In this document: one piece after another, positions 18,860-28,652 of the stretch
Numbering within the stretch: the first letter of the stretch is position 1
Layout: the number at the start of each line of letters is the position of its first letter
Assembly (NCBI RefSeq): GCF_014647635.1
Contig: NZ_BMPO01000008.1
Location: 207,482 to 271,481 of the forward strand
DNA length: 64,000 nt
Origin: Pseudomonas matsuisoli
GTDB taxonomy: Bacteria > Pseudomonadota > Gammaproteobacteria > Pseudomonadales > Pseudomonadaceae
Direction: 5' to 3'
The notes under the pieces: generated by a model
Databases searched by the model: none
What the model was told of the DNA's origin: nothing
The model's input: only the letters and a program-made list of their open reading frames with translations
Translations under genes and position numbers: made by a program

Positions 18860-20140
18860 TCACGCCAGTTCGTCGAAGCACTCGGCGAGAATGGCAATAC
18901 CCTTGTCCAACTGAGCGTCGGGAATGGTGACCGGCATGAGGAAGCGGATCACGTTGTAGTACGTGCCGCACGACAACAGGATCAACCCTTTCTCGCGGGC
19001 ACGCGCAACGATCTTGCCCACAAGCTCCGCCGCTGGCTTGTGCACGTCACCGCCTTCGAACAGTTCGATGGCGATCATCGAGCCCAGGCCGCGGACATCA
19101 CCGATGACCTTGTGCTTGGCCTGAATCTCACGCAGCGAACCCTTTAGACGCTCGCCCAGCGCGTTGCTGCGCTCCAGCAGCTTCTCTTCGTCAAAGACTT
19201 TGAGCACCGCCAACGCAGCCGCGCACGCGATCGGGCTGCCGGCATAGGTGCCGCCCAGGCCACCGGGGGCAATCGCATCCATCAGTTCCGCCTTGCCGCT
19301 GACACCCGAAATCGGGAAGCCACCGCCGACCGACTTGGCGAATGTGGTCAGATCAGGAACGATGCCCAGCTGTTCGGTCGCGAAGAACGTACCGGTACGA
19401 CCCGCGCCGGTTTGTACTTCATCGGCAATCAGCAGAATGCCGTGCTCATCGCACAGCGCGCGCAGGCGCTTCATGAAAGCAGGCGAGTTGACGTAAAAAC
19501 CACCTTCACCCTGCACAGGCTCGATGATGATCGCGGCGATATCCTGAGGCTGTGCGTCGTTCTTGAAGATGCGCTCGATGCTGGCGATCGAATCGTCTTC
19601 GCTCACACCGTGCAACTCGCACGGCGCCTCGGCGCGGTAAACACCTGCCGGCATCAGGCCCATGCCTGCCGAATAAGGCGCAACCTTGCCTGTCAAGGAA
19701 AGCGTCATCATCGTGCGGCCATGATAGGCACCGGTGAACGCGATGACGCCTGCACGACGCGTCGCCGCACGGGCAATCTTCACGGCATTTTCGACCGCTT
19801 CCGAACCGCTGGTGACCAGCAGCGTCTTCTTCGCAAAATCGCCCGGTACACGCTTGGCAATTTCTTCGGCCAACTCGACATAAGGCTCGTAGGCCAACAC
19901 CTGGAAGCAGGTGTGGCTGAGCTTGGTCAGCTGCTCCTGGACGGCCGCGATCACCTTCGGATGCAAGTGGCCGGTGTTCAACACCGCGATACCACCGGCG
20001 AAATCGATGAACTCGCGTCCTTCGACGTCCGTAACGGTGGCGTTCTCGGCCTTCTCGGCAAAGATCGGATGGATCTGGCCGACACCGCGTGGGACAGCAG
20101 CCATACGACGCTGCATCAGGGATTCGTTAGTCTTGCTCAT
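18860..20140 (-). CDS. gabT: 4-aminobutyrate aminotransferase
   Basis: A 426-aa PLP-dependent class III aminotransferase. It transfers the amino group of GABA to 2-oxoglutarate, giving succinate semialdehyde. Visible features are VTSGSEAVENAVKIAR, YHGRT at 139-143, DEVQTGAGRTGT with Asp240, and the PLP lysine Lys269 in TTFAKSVGGGFP. The start at 20140 has GAGGAG upstream. It is downstream of gabD on the same strand with a 169-bp spacer. Together the two turn GABA into succinate. Confidence 0.95.
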   Translation of the reverse strand: MSKTNESLMQRRMAAVPRGVGQIHPIFAEKAENATVTDVEGREFIDFAGGIAVLNTGHLHPKVIAAVQEQLTKLSHTCFQVLAYEPYVELAEEIAKRVPGDFAKKTLLVTSGSEAVENAVKIARAATRRAGVIAFTGAYHGRTMMTLSLTGKVAPYSAGMGLMPAGVYRAEAPCELHGVSEDDSIASIERIFKNDAQPQDIAAIIIEPVQGEGGFYVNSPAFMKRLRALCDEHGILLIADEVQTGAGRTGTFFATEQLGIVPDLTTFAKSVGGGFPISGVSGKAELMDAIAPGGLGGTYAGSPIACAAALAVLKVFDEEKLLERSNALGERLKGSLREIQAKHKVIGDVRGLGSMIAIELFEGGDVHKPAAELVGKIVARAREKGLILLSCGTYYNVIRFLMPVTIPDAQLDKGIAILAECFDELA

Positions 20141-20309
20141 AGCTCCTCTTCGGCCGTTCATCGCCGGCCCTGTTCAAGGATGAAAATACGCCCGTAGCGC
20201 ACTGACGGCATACGATGATCGACCGTCAATGCGCATCCGGGCGCGGTGGAATATGTCCCGTCCACGTTCACGCTCAGCAAGTGTTAGCGGCTGAACGTGA
20301 GGCGCAGAC

Positions 20310-21758
20310 TCAAATGCTCAGGCAGAGGTACTTGATTTCCAGGTAATCCTCGATGCCGTACTTCGAACCTTCGCGACCTAAGCCGGAGGCTTTGACGCCA
20401 CCGAACGGAGCCACTTCGTTCGAGATCAGACCGGTGTTGATGCCGACCATGCCGTACTCCAGCGCCTCAGCGACACGGAACACACGGCTCAGGTCCTTGG
20501 CGTAGAAATACGATGCCAAGCCGAACTCGGTGTCGTTGGCCGCCGCGATCACTTCAGCATCGTCCTTGAAGCGGAACAGCGGCGCCAGCGGGCCGAAGGT
20601 TTCGTCTTTGGAAACCAGGGCATTGGCCGGCACGTCAGTCAGGATCGTGGGCTCGAAGAAGGTACCGCCCAGGGCGTGCTCCTTACCACCGAATGCTACC
20701 TTGGCGCCCTTGCTCACGGCGTCCTCGATGTGTTCCTTGACCTTGGCGACGGCTTTCTCGTCGATCAACGGGCCAGTCGTCACACCGTCGTCCAGACCGT
20801 TACCGATCTTCAGCTTGGCAACAGCGGCCTTCAGCTTCTCGGTAAAGGCTTCGTAGACACCGTCCTGCACATAAATGCGGTTGGCGCAGACACAGGTCTG
20901 GCCGTTGTTGCGGTACTTGGAAACGATGGCGCCATCGACTGCTGCATCCAAGTCCGCGTCATCGAACACGATGAACGGGGCATTGCCACCCAGCTCCAGC
21001 GACACCTTCTTGATGTCCTGCGCGCATTCAGCCATCAACTGGCGGCCGATCTCCGTCGAACCGGTGAACGACAGCTTGCGCACGATCGGGTTGCTGGTCA
21101 GTTCGCCGCCCACTTCGCCGGCAGAACCCGTAATGACACTGAACACACCTTTTGGAATGCCAGCACGCTCGGCCAACTCAGCCAGTGCCAGCGCCGAATA
21201 AGGGGTTTGCGAAGCGGGCTTGAGCACCATGGTGCAGCCGGCTGCCAGTGCTGGACCGGCTTTACGGGTGATCATCGCCGCAGGGAAGTTCCACGGTGTG
21301 ATGGCCGCCGTTACACCGATCGGCTGTTTGATGACGATGATGCGCTTGTCCGCCTGGTGTCCCGGAATCGTGTCGCCATAAACACGCTTGGCTTCTTCAG
21401 CGAACCACTCCAAAAAGGACGCCGCGTAAGCGATCTCGCCCTTGGCCTCGGCGAAGGCCTTGCCCTGCTCCAGCGTCATCAGGCGACCCAGGTCCTCCTG
21501 GTTTTCCAACATCAATTCGTACCAGCGACGCAGCTTCGCCGCGCGCTCTTTGGCGGTCAGCGCACGCCAGGCGGGTAGCGCCTTGTCAGCGGCTTCGATA
21601 GCACGACGGGTTTCCGCGCGGCCCATCTTGGGCACTGTGCCGAGCACTTCATTAGTAGCCGGATTGTTGACCTTGATCGTCTGACCGTTGTCCGCATCGA
21701 CCCAGGCTCCATCGACGTAAGCCTGTTGGCGGAAAAGCGAAGCGTCTTTCAATTGCAT
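20310..21758 (-). CDS. gabD: Succinate-semialdehyde dehydrogenase (NADP+)
   Basis: A 482-aa aldehyde dehydrogenase oxidising succinate semialdehyde to succinate. It has ITPWNFPAAMITRK (from residue 153), FTGSTEIGRQ, base Glu255 in LELGGNAP, nucleophile Cys289 in GQTCVCANR and a C-terminal GVKASGLGREGS. The start at 21758 follows AGGAGATCGCC and gives MQLKDASLFRQQAYVDGAW. It is the first gene of the gabD-gabT unit; the 360 bp upstream hold likely control elements. Confidence 0.95.
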   Translation of the reverse strand: MQLKDASLFRQQAYVDGAWVDADNGQTIKVNNPATNEVLGTVPKMGRAETRRAIEAADKALPAWRALTAKERAAKLRRWYELMLENQEDLGRLMTLEQGKAFAEAKGEIAYAASFLEWFAEEAKRVYGDTIPGHQADKRIIVIKQPIGVTAAITPWNFPAAMITRKAGPALAAGCTMVLKPASQTPYSALALAELAERAGIPKGVFSVITGSAGEVGGELTSNPIVRKLSFTGSTEIGRQLMAECAQDIKKVSLELGGNAPFIVFDDADLDAAVDGAIVSKYRNNGQTCVCANRIYVQDGVYEAFTEKLKAAVAKLKIGNGLDDGVTTGPLIDEKAVAKVKEHIEDAVSKGAKVAFGGKEHALGGTFFEPTILTDVPANALVSKDETFGPLAPLFRFKDDAEVIAAANDTEFGLASYFYAKDLSRVFRVAEALEYGMVGINTGLISNEVAPFGGVKASGLGREGSKYGIEDYLEIKYLCLSI

Positions 21759-21950
21759 GGCGATCTCCTGGCGGCTGCGCCGAGCGGCGCAGGACATATT
21801 CATGATGAGCGTGCGGGCATGACCTTCCGCCTGTGGAAGGCCCACCCTCACAGTCGGCTGAGCGAGCGGAACGGTACGCCTGACCACAAAAATAGCGGAC
21901 GGCCAGGCGTTCTGAATATCGAACGAATGCTAGGGCTTGCGCCCTCTCAA

Positions 21951-22055
21951 CACAATATGTTGTTCGAAAAAATAAACACTCGATTTCACACTCGGCTAAT
22001 CGGCGCCGCCGTCGCGAACGCCGTTCCAATTCGAGGACGCACACAACATTTTGTT
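21951..22055 (-). promoter_or_regulatory. AACA-N3-TGTT dyads upstream of gabD
   Basis: The gabD-tRNA spacer (21759-22116, no gene) is AT-rich around 21945-22055. It has CACAATATGTTG at 21951-21962, which on the minus strand reads AACA-TAT-TGTG. It also has a perfect AACATTTTGTT at 22045-22055. Two related short dyads 90 bp apart upstream of gabD could be operators for a GABA-responsive regulator. No such regulator gene is adjacent. Confidence 0.3.
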
Positions 22056-22116
22056 CAGCCCGCACCGCCAGCATGGACGCCCGCCAGCCAGATGAGTATC
22101 ATGCGCCCCGCGCAAC

Positions 22117-22193
22117 GCACTCGTAGCTCAGCTGGATAGAGTACTGCCCTCCGAAGGCAGGGGTCGTGGGTTCGAATCCCGCCGAGTGCGCCA
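22117..22193 (+). tRNA. tRNA-Arg, anticodon CCG
   Basis: A complete 77-nt cloverleaf. The acceptor stem GCACTCG pairs with CGAGTGC and is followed by discriminator G and an encoded CCA. The D-arm is GTAGCTCAGCTGGATAGAG. The anticodon stem is CTGCC/GGCAG with loop CTCCGAA, so the anticodon is CCG (22151-22153). The T-arm is GGGTTCGAATCCC. It reads CGG arginine codons. A strong terminator follows 14 nt later. Confidence 0.97.
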
Positions 22194-22207
22194 TATACGA
22201 AGAAAAG

Positions 22208-22234
22208 CCCACGTAAAAACGTGGGTTTTTTTTT
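22208..22234 (+). terminator. Rho-independent terminator of tRNA-Arg
   Basis: CCCACGT (22208-22214) pairs with ACGTGGG (22219-22225) around AAAA. It is extended by A:T pairs from the upstream AAAAG and followed by nine T residues. Confidence 0.95.
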
Positions 22235-22761
22235 GGACTTCGATTTATCAGGTTGAACCGTTCAGCGTCGCGATACATAGTCCCGATCTGCCCCGGTCGA
22301 TTGAAGCTGAGCGATTTGCGTGCTTCAGCCGAGGGGGCCTGCCCTAACGGATTTCAGTGCTACGCCCGCATGAAGCGGACCAGGGGTTCTTGGGCCTTTT
22401 CCAAGCGTCTTGGGCCAACTCGTCGGCGCACGCCGTATCAGATGTCGAATTACGATCGGCAGATCGCTGTGTCGAAGTGCGCGCGATGACCAGGACGGCG
22501 GTACAGAAGCGACAATCCATCGCTGGGCAAAGGGATGGTCACTACCCGGTGATTGAGCGTCGTACGCTCGCCGCGACACGGCGAAATAGTGAAACTGGAT
22601 GTAAGGGAAATCGCGCGATTGCACGAGCAATCATATGGGGTAGCTCTGTCGATGAACCCCCGAAATTCGCCTGGCACCGCGGCATTGAGCTCATTCTCAC
22701 GGCGGACATACCGGCTCGGCTCGCCTTGATGAGAATCGCCACCTATCCAAACACGCCAGGA
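22235..22761. other. Gene-poor stretch downstream of tRNA-Arg
   Basis: About 530 bp with several overlapping open frames on both strands, none with a good ribosome binding site or recognisable product. No integrase and no repeat of the tRNA 3' end was found by eye, so there is no evidence of an integrated element. The tRNA-adjacent position makes a decayed insertion possible. Confidence 0.4.
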
Positions 22762-22779
22762 TTGTCACTTAACTGTCAT
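22762..22779 (+). promoter_or_regulatory. Pho box upstream of Na/Pi cotransporter
   Basis: TTGTCAC-TTAA-CTGTCAT matches the PhoB consensus (two 7-bp CTGTCAT-type repeats separated by 4 AT-rich bases) at 13 or 14 of the repeat positions. It ends 50 bp before the transporter start codon, with space for a -10 element. It strongly suggests induction by phosphate starvation through PhoB. Confidence 0.8.
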
Positions 22780-22829
22780 ATTTAGCTTGAAAGCTGGGCG
22801 CAAAGAACCCAGCAACGAAGGCAATGACG

Positions 22830-23990
22830 ATGAGCGTCGAGACACACCCGCTCCTGAAGGGGCAGCACGAGCCGGCTACCCGATCCTGGTTATCCTGGCT
22901 GATGGTCGTGGGCTTGATCTATCTGTTGCTGGCAGCTGTGGGTGCCATTGGTGATGGATTCAAGGCGGCGGCGGGGGACAATGCGAAAGCACTGTTCGCG
23001 TTCGCGAGCAACCCCTTCATCGGACTGATGATCGGCCTCACGGCGACCGCACTGATCCAGAGTTCGAGCACCGTCACATCGATCATCGTCGGCATGGTGG
23101 CTGGGGGCCTACCCATCGAGATCGCCATCCCGTTGGTGATGGGCGCCAACATTGGCACCTCGCTCACCAGCACCATCGTCAGCCTCGGCCATCTGCGTAA
23201 TGGCGAGGAGTTCCGTCGGGCGTTTTCCGCGGCTACGGTGCACGATGCGTTCAACCTGACCGCCGTCGCCCTGTTGCTGCCTCTTGAACTGCTTTTCCAT
23301 CCGCTGCAGCACATCGCCGAAGCGATCGCCGGCCTGCTGGTTCATGACGCGAGCCTGGACATGAAAGGCGTGAACTTCACGAGTGCCCTGCTCGCGCCCG
23401 CCAGCGCGGTTTTGGAGGCCAGCGTTAGTTGGCTGCCGAGCGAAATGTGGTCGGGCGTCGCGCTGATCCTGATCGGCGTGGCACTCATCTTGTTCGTGGT
23501 AACAGCGATTGGCCGCGTGTTGCGACGGGTGATGGTGGGACGCGCCAAGGAGATCCTGCATGCGAGCGTCGGGCGCGGTCCGATTTCGGGCATCGGCTCG
23601 GGAATGCTCATCACGGTACTGGTTCAGTCATCGTCGACGACCACCGCTTTGATCGTGCCATTGGCCGGGAGCGGCACGTTCACGCTAAAGCAGGTTTACC
23701 CCTTCACGCTGGGCACAAACATTGGCACCTGCGTCACCGCGCTGCTTGCCGCGACGGCCATCACTGGGCCGACCGCCGAGCTCGCGATGCAGATCGCCAT
23801 CGTGCATCTGATGTTCAACGTGCTGGGCATCGTGCTGATCTACGGGTTGCCCTTCCTGCGGCCGATACCGCCAATGATCGCCACCAGCCTCGCGCGGCTG
23901 GCCGAGCGTAGCAAGCTCTACGTGCTTGGCTACATCGGCGGGGTGTTCTTCGCGATGCCCCTTGGGCTGATTACCATCAGTCAAATGTGA
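22830..23990 (+). CDS. Na+/phosphate cotransporter (NptA/PNaS family)
   Basis: A 386-aa integral membrane protein with two inverted halves. Each half has the QSSST signature of Na/Pi cotransporters: TALIQSSSTVTSIIVG near residue 80 and VLVQSSSTTTALIVP near 270. GANIGTSLTS and GTNIGTCVTA are the paired reentrant motifs. The ATG at 22830 is 8 nt after GAAGG; the ATG at 22824 is too close. The Pho box at 22762-22779 indicates phosphate-starvation control. It would import phosphate driven by sodium, although some members are exporters. A small coiled-coil gene follows after 17 bp. Confidence 0.88.
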   Translation: MSVETHPLLKGQHEPATRSWLSWLMVVGLIYLLLAAVGAIGDGFKAAAGDNAKALFAFASNPFIGLMIGLTATALIQSSSTVTSIIVGMVAGGLPIEIAIPLVMGANIGTSLTSTIVSLGHLRNGEEFRRAFSAATVHDAFNLTAVALLLPLELLFHPLQHIAEAIAGLLVHDASLDMKGVNFTSALLAPASAVLEASVSWLPSEMWSGVALILIGVALILFVVTAIGRVLRRVMVGRAKEILHASVGRGPISGIGSGMLITVLVQSSSTTTALIVPLAGSGTFTLKQVYPFTLGTNIGTCVTALLAATAITGPTAELAMQIAIVHLMFNVLGIVLIYGLPFLRPIPPMIATSLARLAERSKLYVLGYIGGVFFAMPLGLITISQM

Positions 23991-24007
23991 TCGGGAGACC
24001 GTTAACC

Positions 24008-24232
24008 ATGAAAACGCCGCATAGCGCAGACACTCGCGCACGTATTCGTGAGCTCCGCATCTTGGTTGACGATCTGCAGATCAAACTTGCCGATCTGGAG
24101 GCGGACGAACAGGCGCAGCACGAAGAGATCGACCAGCTCGACGACTATATCCATGCGGTGGATACCCAGTTCACGAGCTTGCAGCTGTTCTGGATCACGT
24201 TAAAAGCCGAATGGCTGAAATCTAAGCGTTAG
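24008..24232 (+). CDS. Small coiled-coil protein downstream of Na/Pi cotransporter
   Basis: A 74-aa hydrophilic protein starting MKTPHSADTRARIRELRILVDD. Residues 10-55 form a heptad-like stretch rich in L, I, E, D and Q, predicted to be coiled coil. The C-terminus has aromatic and basic residues (LFWITLKAEWLKSKR). It is probably co-transcribed with the Na/Pi cotransporter, and hence under the same Pho box. I recognise no family. It could be a regulatory partner of the transporter, but that rests only on position. Confidence 0.6.
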   Translation: MKTPHSADTRARIRELRILVDDLQIKLADLEADEQAQHEEIDQLDDYIHAVDTQFTSLQLFWITLKAEWLKSKR

Positions 24233-24239
24233 CGTGGAT

Positions 24240-24382
24240 TGGCCTTGCGATACCACGGTCCATTTCCTTTGTAGGGCCGCGCCAGAGGCACTCACGGAAA
24301 GCGGTGGAAGCCCTTCGGGACTCCATCCTACGTCCGCGCTAACGATCCAAACGCCATTGTGGGAGCGGGCCATGCCCGCGAT
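24240..24382. repeat. REP elements between transporter operon and ccmI
   Basis: This spacer holds a degenerate GTAGGGT/ATCCTAC-type repeat (about 24273-24332, containing GGTGGAAGCCCTTCGGGACTCC) and a single GTGGGAGCGGGCCATGCCCGCGAT element at 24358-24382. The second matches the REP copy at 4076-4101 almost exactly. Confidence 0.6.
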
Positions 24383-24456
24383 TTATGTACAGTTGGCGAG
24401 GTAAATCAAGGTTCCACCCCGCAACGAACAGGCGCAGAGGTTGAAACCAACATTCC

Positions 24457-25668
24457 CTATCGCTCGTTACCCGAAGCGCCTTTATCCAGAGCGTCGATGA
24501 CCACCTCGCGAAGCGCTTGCTCAGCCCTAGGCGCACCTTGTTCGCGCCCAATCCACTCCCCATGCTGCGCGTCGCCGGCGCGCGAAATCCGCGCGACCAG
24601 TTCGACCTTTTCGAACGCCGATAGGGTGAGCTCCGGCATCATTGCGTCGGTGTCGGACAGGCTTACCTCGGCCGGCAGATCAGCCACGCGCAGGCGCTTC
24701 ACCGCAAGCGGCATGGGAGGGCCATCCACTGCTCGAGCGAACACGAAGACAGCATCATTGGGCCGCACCTGCTGCTGTAGCGCATCCGCAAGCGCGACCC
24801 GTAGCCGGATGCCCTTCGCTGGCGTAGGAGCATCCTGGGCGTTGCTCCGCTGATCCATTTGCGCCTTGGCCATGGCGATACTTCGCTCGATGCCCTGCCG
24901 CGAGGGCTCACCCGCAGGCATGATCGCGAGCAATTTTTCCCAAAAACCTATCGCGTCGGCATAACGCCGCTCGTCGAAGGCATGGATACCAAGCAAGCCG
25001 AGGGTGGACGCTTCGCTGGGGTCAGCCGCCAACGCCTCGTCGGTCAATGCATCGAGCTGCGGCGACCACTGTTTATCTCCCGCGAAATACAGCGCCTGCG
25101 CCCAGAGACCGAGCACCGCCGGCGCACGACCTCCGGTCTCGGCAGCGCGCTGGAATGCCTTGGCAGCATCCGCAGCACGCCCTTCGGCGATCAACGTCCT
25201 GCCCAGGAAATACCACCCCTGCGAAGATTCCGGACGCTCGCGAACCGCGCGCTCCAGACGTGCCGTTATCTGTTCGATCGTTCCCGGCGCTTCGGCCGCC
25301 GTGCGCGCCTGCTCGACAGCACCGATCGCGCCAAACTTCGCATACAGCAGCAGCCCGAGGACCGGCACGCACACTGCCGCGAGCATCGGCACGACACGGC
25401 CCCGTACGCGCTGACGACCCGCATCGCCGTCGGTATCCGCCAACAACTCACGGGCGGCTTCGTCCTGGGCGGTCTGCAAACCTGGCTCATCGAGTACGCC
25501 CGCCTGATGCTGCTCTTCAAGCGCCTGCACGCGCTCTTCATAGAGTGCGACGTTCACCGCCGTGCGGTCCTCCTCTGCGCGCGCTCTATTGCGGCGTAAC
25601 GAAGGCAACAGCAGGAAGCCCATGGCGATCAGGCACAACAACCCGGCGGAAATCCAAAATTCAATCAT
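24457..25668 (-). CDS. ccmI: Cytochrome c maturation protein CcmI
   Basis: A 403-aa inner-membrane protein that binds apocytochrome c and presents it to the heme ligation complex. There are two N-terminal transmembrane helices (residues 5-22 and about 95-112). The cytoplasmic loop between them has the Ccm-type ALEEQHQAGVLDE and AARELLAD segments. A periplasmic TPR-like region follows (GWYFLGRTLIAEGRAADAAKAFQRA). It is last in the operon, and its start overlaps the ccmH stop by 8 bp. Confidence 0.93.
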   Translation of the reverse strand: MIEFWISAGLLCLIAMGFLLLPSLRRNRARAEEDRTAVNVALYEERVQALEEQHQAGVLDEPGLQTAQDEAARELLADTDGDAGRQRVRGRVVPMLAAVCVPVLGLLLYAKFGAIGAVEQARTAAEAPGTIEQITARLERAVRERPESSQGWYFLGRTLIAEGRAADAAKAFQRAAETGGRAPAVLGLWAQALYFAGDKQWSPQLDALTDEALAADPSEASTLGLLGIHAFDERRYADAIGFWEKLLAIMPAGEPSRQGIERSIAMAKAQMDQRSNAQDAPTPAKGIRLRVALADALQQQVRPNDAVFVFARAVDGPPMPLAVKRLRVADLPAEVSLSDTDAMMPELTLSAFEKVELVARISRAGDAQHGEWIGREQGAPRAEQALREVVIDALDKGASGNER

Positions 25669-26146
25669 TGCGTGTTCTTTTCGCAGAGGTGCGCGCCAGC
25701 AACTGCGCTAATCGCTGCTGCTCGTCAGCTGTCAGACCGTTGGGGACGCGCCGAACCCGACGCCGGCGCCGCACGATGATCCCCAGCACCACGAACCCAC
25801 CCGCGAGCAGCACTGCCGGTCCGCACCAGAGCAGCAGCGTGCGCCCGGTCAGCGGCGGCTTGTACATGACGAAGTCGCCGTAGCGCAGGACGAGGTAATC
25901 GACAATTTGCGCGTCGCTCTCACCCGCGCTGAGCATGCGATAGATTTCCGCGCGCAAATCCTTGGCGATGGGTGCATTGGAGTCGGCAATGTTCTGGTTC
26001 TGGCACTTGGGGCAGCGCAGCTCTTCGGTGAGGTGCCGATAGCGGGCGCGCTCCGCATCACTGGCGAAGGTGTAGGTATCGATGGCCGCGTGTGCTACGC
26101 CGCACAGCAACAAGAGCAGCGCCAGCACCTTGAACAGATGCTTCAT
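25661..26146 (-). CDS. ccmH: Cytochrome c maturation protein CcmH
   Basis: A 161-aa periplasmic thiol-disulfide protein, membrane-anchored near residues 103-124. It helps to reduce apocytochrome c cysteines before heme attachment. It has a signal peptide (MKHLFKVLALLLLLCGVAHA) and the family redox motif LRCPKCQNQ with Cys45 and Cys48. The short form is separate from CcmI, as in Pseudomonas, rather than fused as in E. coli. The start at 26146 forms an ATGA overlap with ccmG. Confidence 0.95.
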   Translation of the reverse strand: MKHLFKVLALLLLLCGVAHAAIDTYTFASDAERARYRHLTEELRCPKCQNQNIADSNAPIAKDLRAEIYRMLSAGESDAQIVDYLVLRYGDFVMYKPPLTGRTLLLWCGPAVLLAGGFVVLGIIVRRRRRVRRVPNGLTADEQQRLAQLLARTSAKRTRND

Positions 26147-26682
26147 GGTGCGCTCGCCTCGTCGACCAATTGCTGGTAACGCGGGGCAAGCTGCTCGCGC
26201 CACACGCGCTCGTCGACGATGCCGACATGCTTGTAGCGAATGATGCCGCGCGCATCGACCAGGAAGGTTTCCGGCGCGCCGTAGACGCCGAGATCAAGCC
26301 CCAGCGTGCCCTGTGGATCGCTGATGTTGAGCGTGTACGGATCGTGGAAATCGCTCAGCCATTTGCGTGCAGCGGCAATGTCATCCTTGTAGTTCACCCC
26401 GTGAATGTTTACACCGCTGGCCGCGATCTTGTTCAGCACCGGGTGCTCGGTACGGCACGCCACACACCAGGTGCCCCAGATGTTCACCAATGACGGCTTG
26501 CCCCGCAGATCGAGCTGCGTGATCGGGCGTTCGTCCGCCACGCCCGACAGCGAAAAAGCGGGGAAGGGTTTATCAATCAGGGCCGAGGGCAGCTCCGCCG
26601 GATCGAGAAACAGCCCGCGATAGAGAAAGGCGGCAATGCCGAGAAACACCAGCAACGGCACCGCGAATATCAGCCGTCTCAT
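26143..26682 (-). CDS. ccmG: Thiol:disulfide interchange protein CcmG (DsbE)
   Basis: A 179-aa membrane-tethered thioredoxin-fold protein that keeps the apocytochrome CXXCH cysteines reduced. There is an N-terminal transmembrane anchor (residues 4-22). The active site is WCVAC with Cys73 and Cys76 in GTWCVACRTEHP. The conserved GVYGAPETFLVD contains the cis-proline loop. Both ends overlap neighbours by 4 bp (ccmF and ccmH), so translation is coupled. Confidence 0.96.
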   Translation of the reverse strand: MRRLIFAVPLLVFLGIAAFLYRGLFLDPAELPSALIDKPFPAFSLSGVADERPITQLDLRGKPSLVNIWGTWCVACRTEHPVLNKIAASGVNIHGVNYKDDIAAARKWLSDFHDPYTLNISDPQGTLGLDLGVYGAPETFLVDARGIIRYKHVGIVDERVWREQLAPRYQQLVDEASAP

Positions 26683-28652
26683 GTCCTCGCCTCCTCTCCA
26701 ACGAGCGCGCCCACGACCCGCGCTTTCATTTTCATGCGGTAGCGTTTGTCCGCAGCCGCCAGGAAACCGCCCAGCCCCATCATCAAAGCGCCCAGCCAGA
26801 TCCAGCGCACGAAGGGTTTGATCTGGATGCGCACGGCCCAGGCGCCTTGCTCCAAGGGCTCGCCAAGTGCCACGAACAAATCACGCGTCAGCCCGGCGTC
26901 GATGCCCGCTTCGGTCATCACCGAGCCTTGCACGGTGTACAGGCGTTTTTCAGGGTGCAGCACAGCGATCTGTCGCTGCGCCTCGAATATCCTTACCGTG
27001 CCGCGATCGGACACGAAGTTCGGCCCTTCATGGTGAGCGGCGCCCTCGAAGACGAATCGATAGCCACCCAGCTCCACATCAGCGCCCGGCGCCATCCGCA
27101 GGTCGCGCTCGATGCCACCCAGGCTGGTCAAGACCACGCCAAGCGCACAAACCGCCAGCCCCAGATGCGCCAGTTGCATGCCCCAGTAGCTACGCCCCAG
27201 GCTCCTCAGGCCGGTGAAAAAGCCCCTATGCCGCGTCTTATCCGCGATATCGCGTACGCCGGCGAGCACGACCCACGCCGCCAACAGGCAGACACTCAAG
27301 GCGGCCCAATGGAAATCACCCAGCAGCCAACCCGCGACAAGCGCCACGGCGACACTCGCGAGCAGCACCGGCGTGAGCATCCCGAGGAGCCAGCGCGTCG
27401 GCGTGTCCTTCCAGCGCACCAAGACGCCGATAGCCAGCATTGCCATCAACAAACCCATCAGCGGAACGAACAGCGCATTGAAGTACGGCGGCCCTACCGA
27501 AAGCTTGGCGCCGCTCATGGCGTCCAGCACCAGCGGATACAGCGTCCCCAGGAGAATCATCGACGCGGCGACCACCAGGATCAGGTTGTTGACCAGGAGC
27601 AGCGTCTCCCGCGACCACAGCCCGAACCCGACCTGGCTACGCACGACCGGCGCACGTATGGCGAACAGCGTCAGCGAGCCACCCACGACCAGCAACAGGA
27701 ACGCCAGAATGAAGACGCCACGCGTGGGGTCCGTCGCGAACGCATGCACTGAGGTCAAGACCCCGGAACGTACGAGAAAGGTGCCCAGCAGGCTCAGCGA
27801 AAACGCTGCGATGGCGAGCAGTACCGTCCAGCTCTTGAATACGCCACGCTTCTCGGTCACTGCCAGTGAGTGGATGAGTGCGGTACCGACCAACCAAGGC
27901 ATGAAGGACGCGTTCTCGACCGGGTCCCAGAACCACCAGCCGCCCCACCCCAGTTCGTAGTACGCCCACCAGGAACCCAGGGCGATGCCAACACCGAGAA
28001 AGGCCCAAGCGACGATCGTCCAAGGCCTAGACCAACGCGCCCAGGCCGCATCCAACTTGCCCCCCAGCAACGCGGCAATGGCGAAGGAGAACGCGACCGA
28101 AAACCCGACGTAGCCCATGTACAGCATTGGCGGATGCACGATCAGGCCGAAATCCTGCAACAACGGATTGAGGTCGCGGCCATCGAGCGGCGCGTTGGGT
28201 AGCAGGCGCGAGAACGGGTTGGAGGTGGCGATCAGAAAGAGCAGAAACCCCACGCTGATGACGCCCATGACGCCAAGCACGCGCGCCAGCATCTCCAGCG
28301 GCAACTGCCGGGAGAAAAGCGCGACGGCGAACGTCCAGCCGCCCAAGATCAGCGCCCAGAGCAACAGCGAGCCTTCATGCGCGCCCCATACTGCGCTGAA
28401 CTTGTAGTACCAGGGCAACGCACTGTTGGAGTTCTCCGCCACATACGTCACGGAGAAGTCGTCGCAGAGGAACGCGTAGGTCAGGCAGCCAAACGCCAAC
28501 AAGAGAAAGACGAATTGCCCCCAGGCTGCTGGACGTGCGAGGTTCATCCAGTCGACCTGGCCGCGCCAGGCACCCAGCAGCGGCATGCTGGCCTGCACGA
28601 GCGCCAGGCACAGCGCGAGGATCAGCGCCAGATGCCCCAGTTCAGGGATCAT
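26679..28652 (-). CDS. ccmF: Heme lyase CcmF
   Basis: A 657-aa polytopic membrane protein, the core of the heme-apocytochrome c ligation complex. The tryptophan-rich WWD heme-handling domain is visible as [19 protein letters not shown]. Conserved [11 protein letters not shown] and [14 protein letters not shown] segments flank it, providing heme-ligand histidines. About 14-15 transmembrane helices are expected. Length is normal. It overlaps ccmE and ccmG by 4 bp each. Confidence 0.97.
   Translation of the reverse strand: MIPELGHLALILALCLALVQASMPLLGAWRGQVDWMNLARPAAWGQFVFLLLAFGCLTYAFLCDDFSVTYVAENSNSALPWYYKFSAVWGAHEGSLLLWALILGGWTFAVALFSRQLPLEMLARVLGVMGVISVGFLLFLIATSNPFSRLLPNAPLDGRDLNPLLQDFGLIVHPPMLYMGYVGFSVAFSFAIAALLGGKLDAAWARWSRPWTIVAWAFLGVGIALGSWWAYYELGWGGWWFWDPVENASFMPWLVGTALIHSLAVTEKRGVFKSWTVLLAIAAFSLSLLGTFLVRSGVLTSVHAFATDPTRGVFILAFLLLVVGGSLTLFAIRAPVVRSQVGFGLWSRETLLLVNNLILVVAASMILLGTLYPLVLDAMSGAKLSVGPPYFNALFVPLMGLLMAMLAIGVLVRWKDTPTRWLLGMLTPVLLASVAVALVAGWLLGDFHWAALSVCLLAAWVVLAGVRDIADKTRHRGFFTGLRSLGRSYWGMQLAHLGLAVCALGVVLTSLGGIERDLRMAPGADVELGGYRFVFEGAAHHEGPNFVSDRGTVRIFEAQRQIAVLHPEKRLYTVQGSVMTEAGIDAGLTRDLFVALGEPLEQGAWAVRIQIKPFVRWIWLGALMMGLGGFLAAADKRYRMKMKARVVGALVGEEART

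Noticed and set aside
22117..22761. tRNA-Arg as attachment site of an integrated element
   Set aside because: There is no integrase, and no repeated tRNA 3' end is visible in the window.
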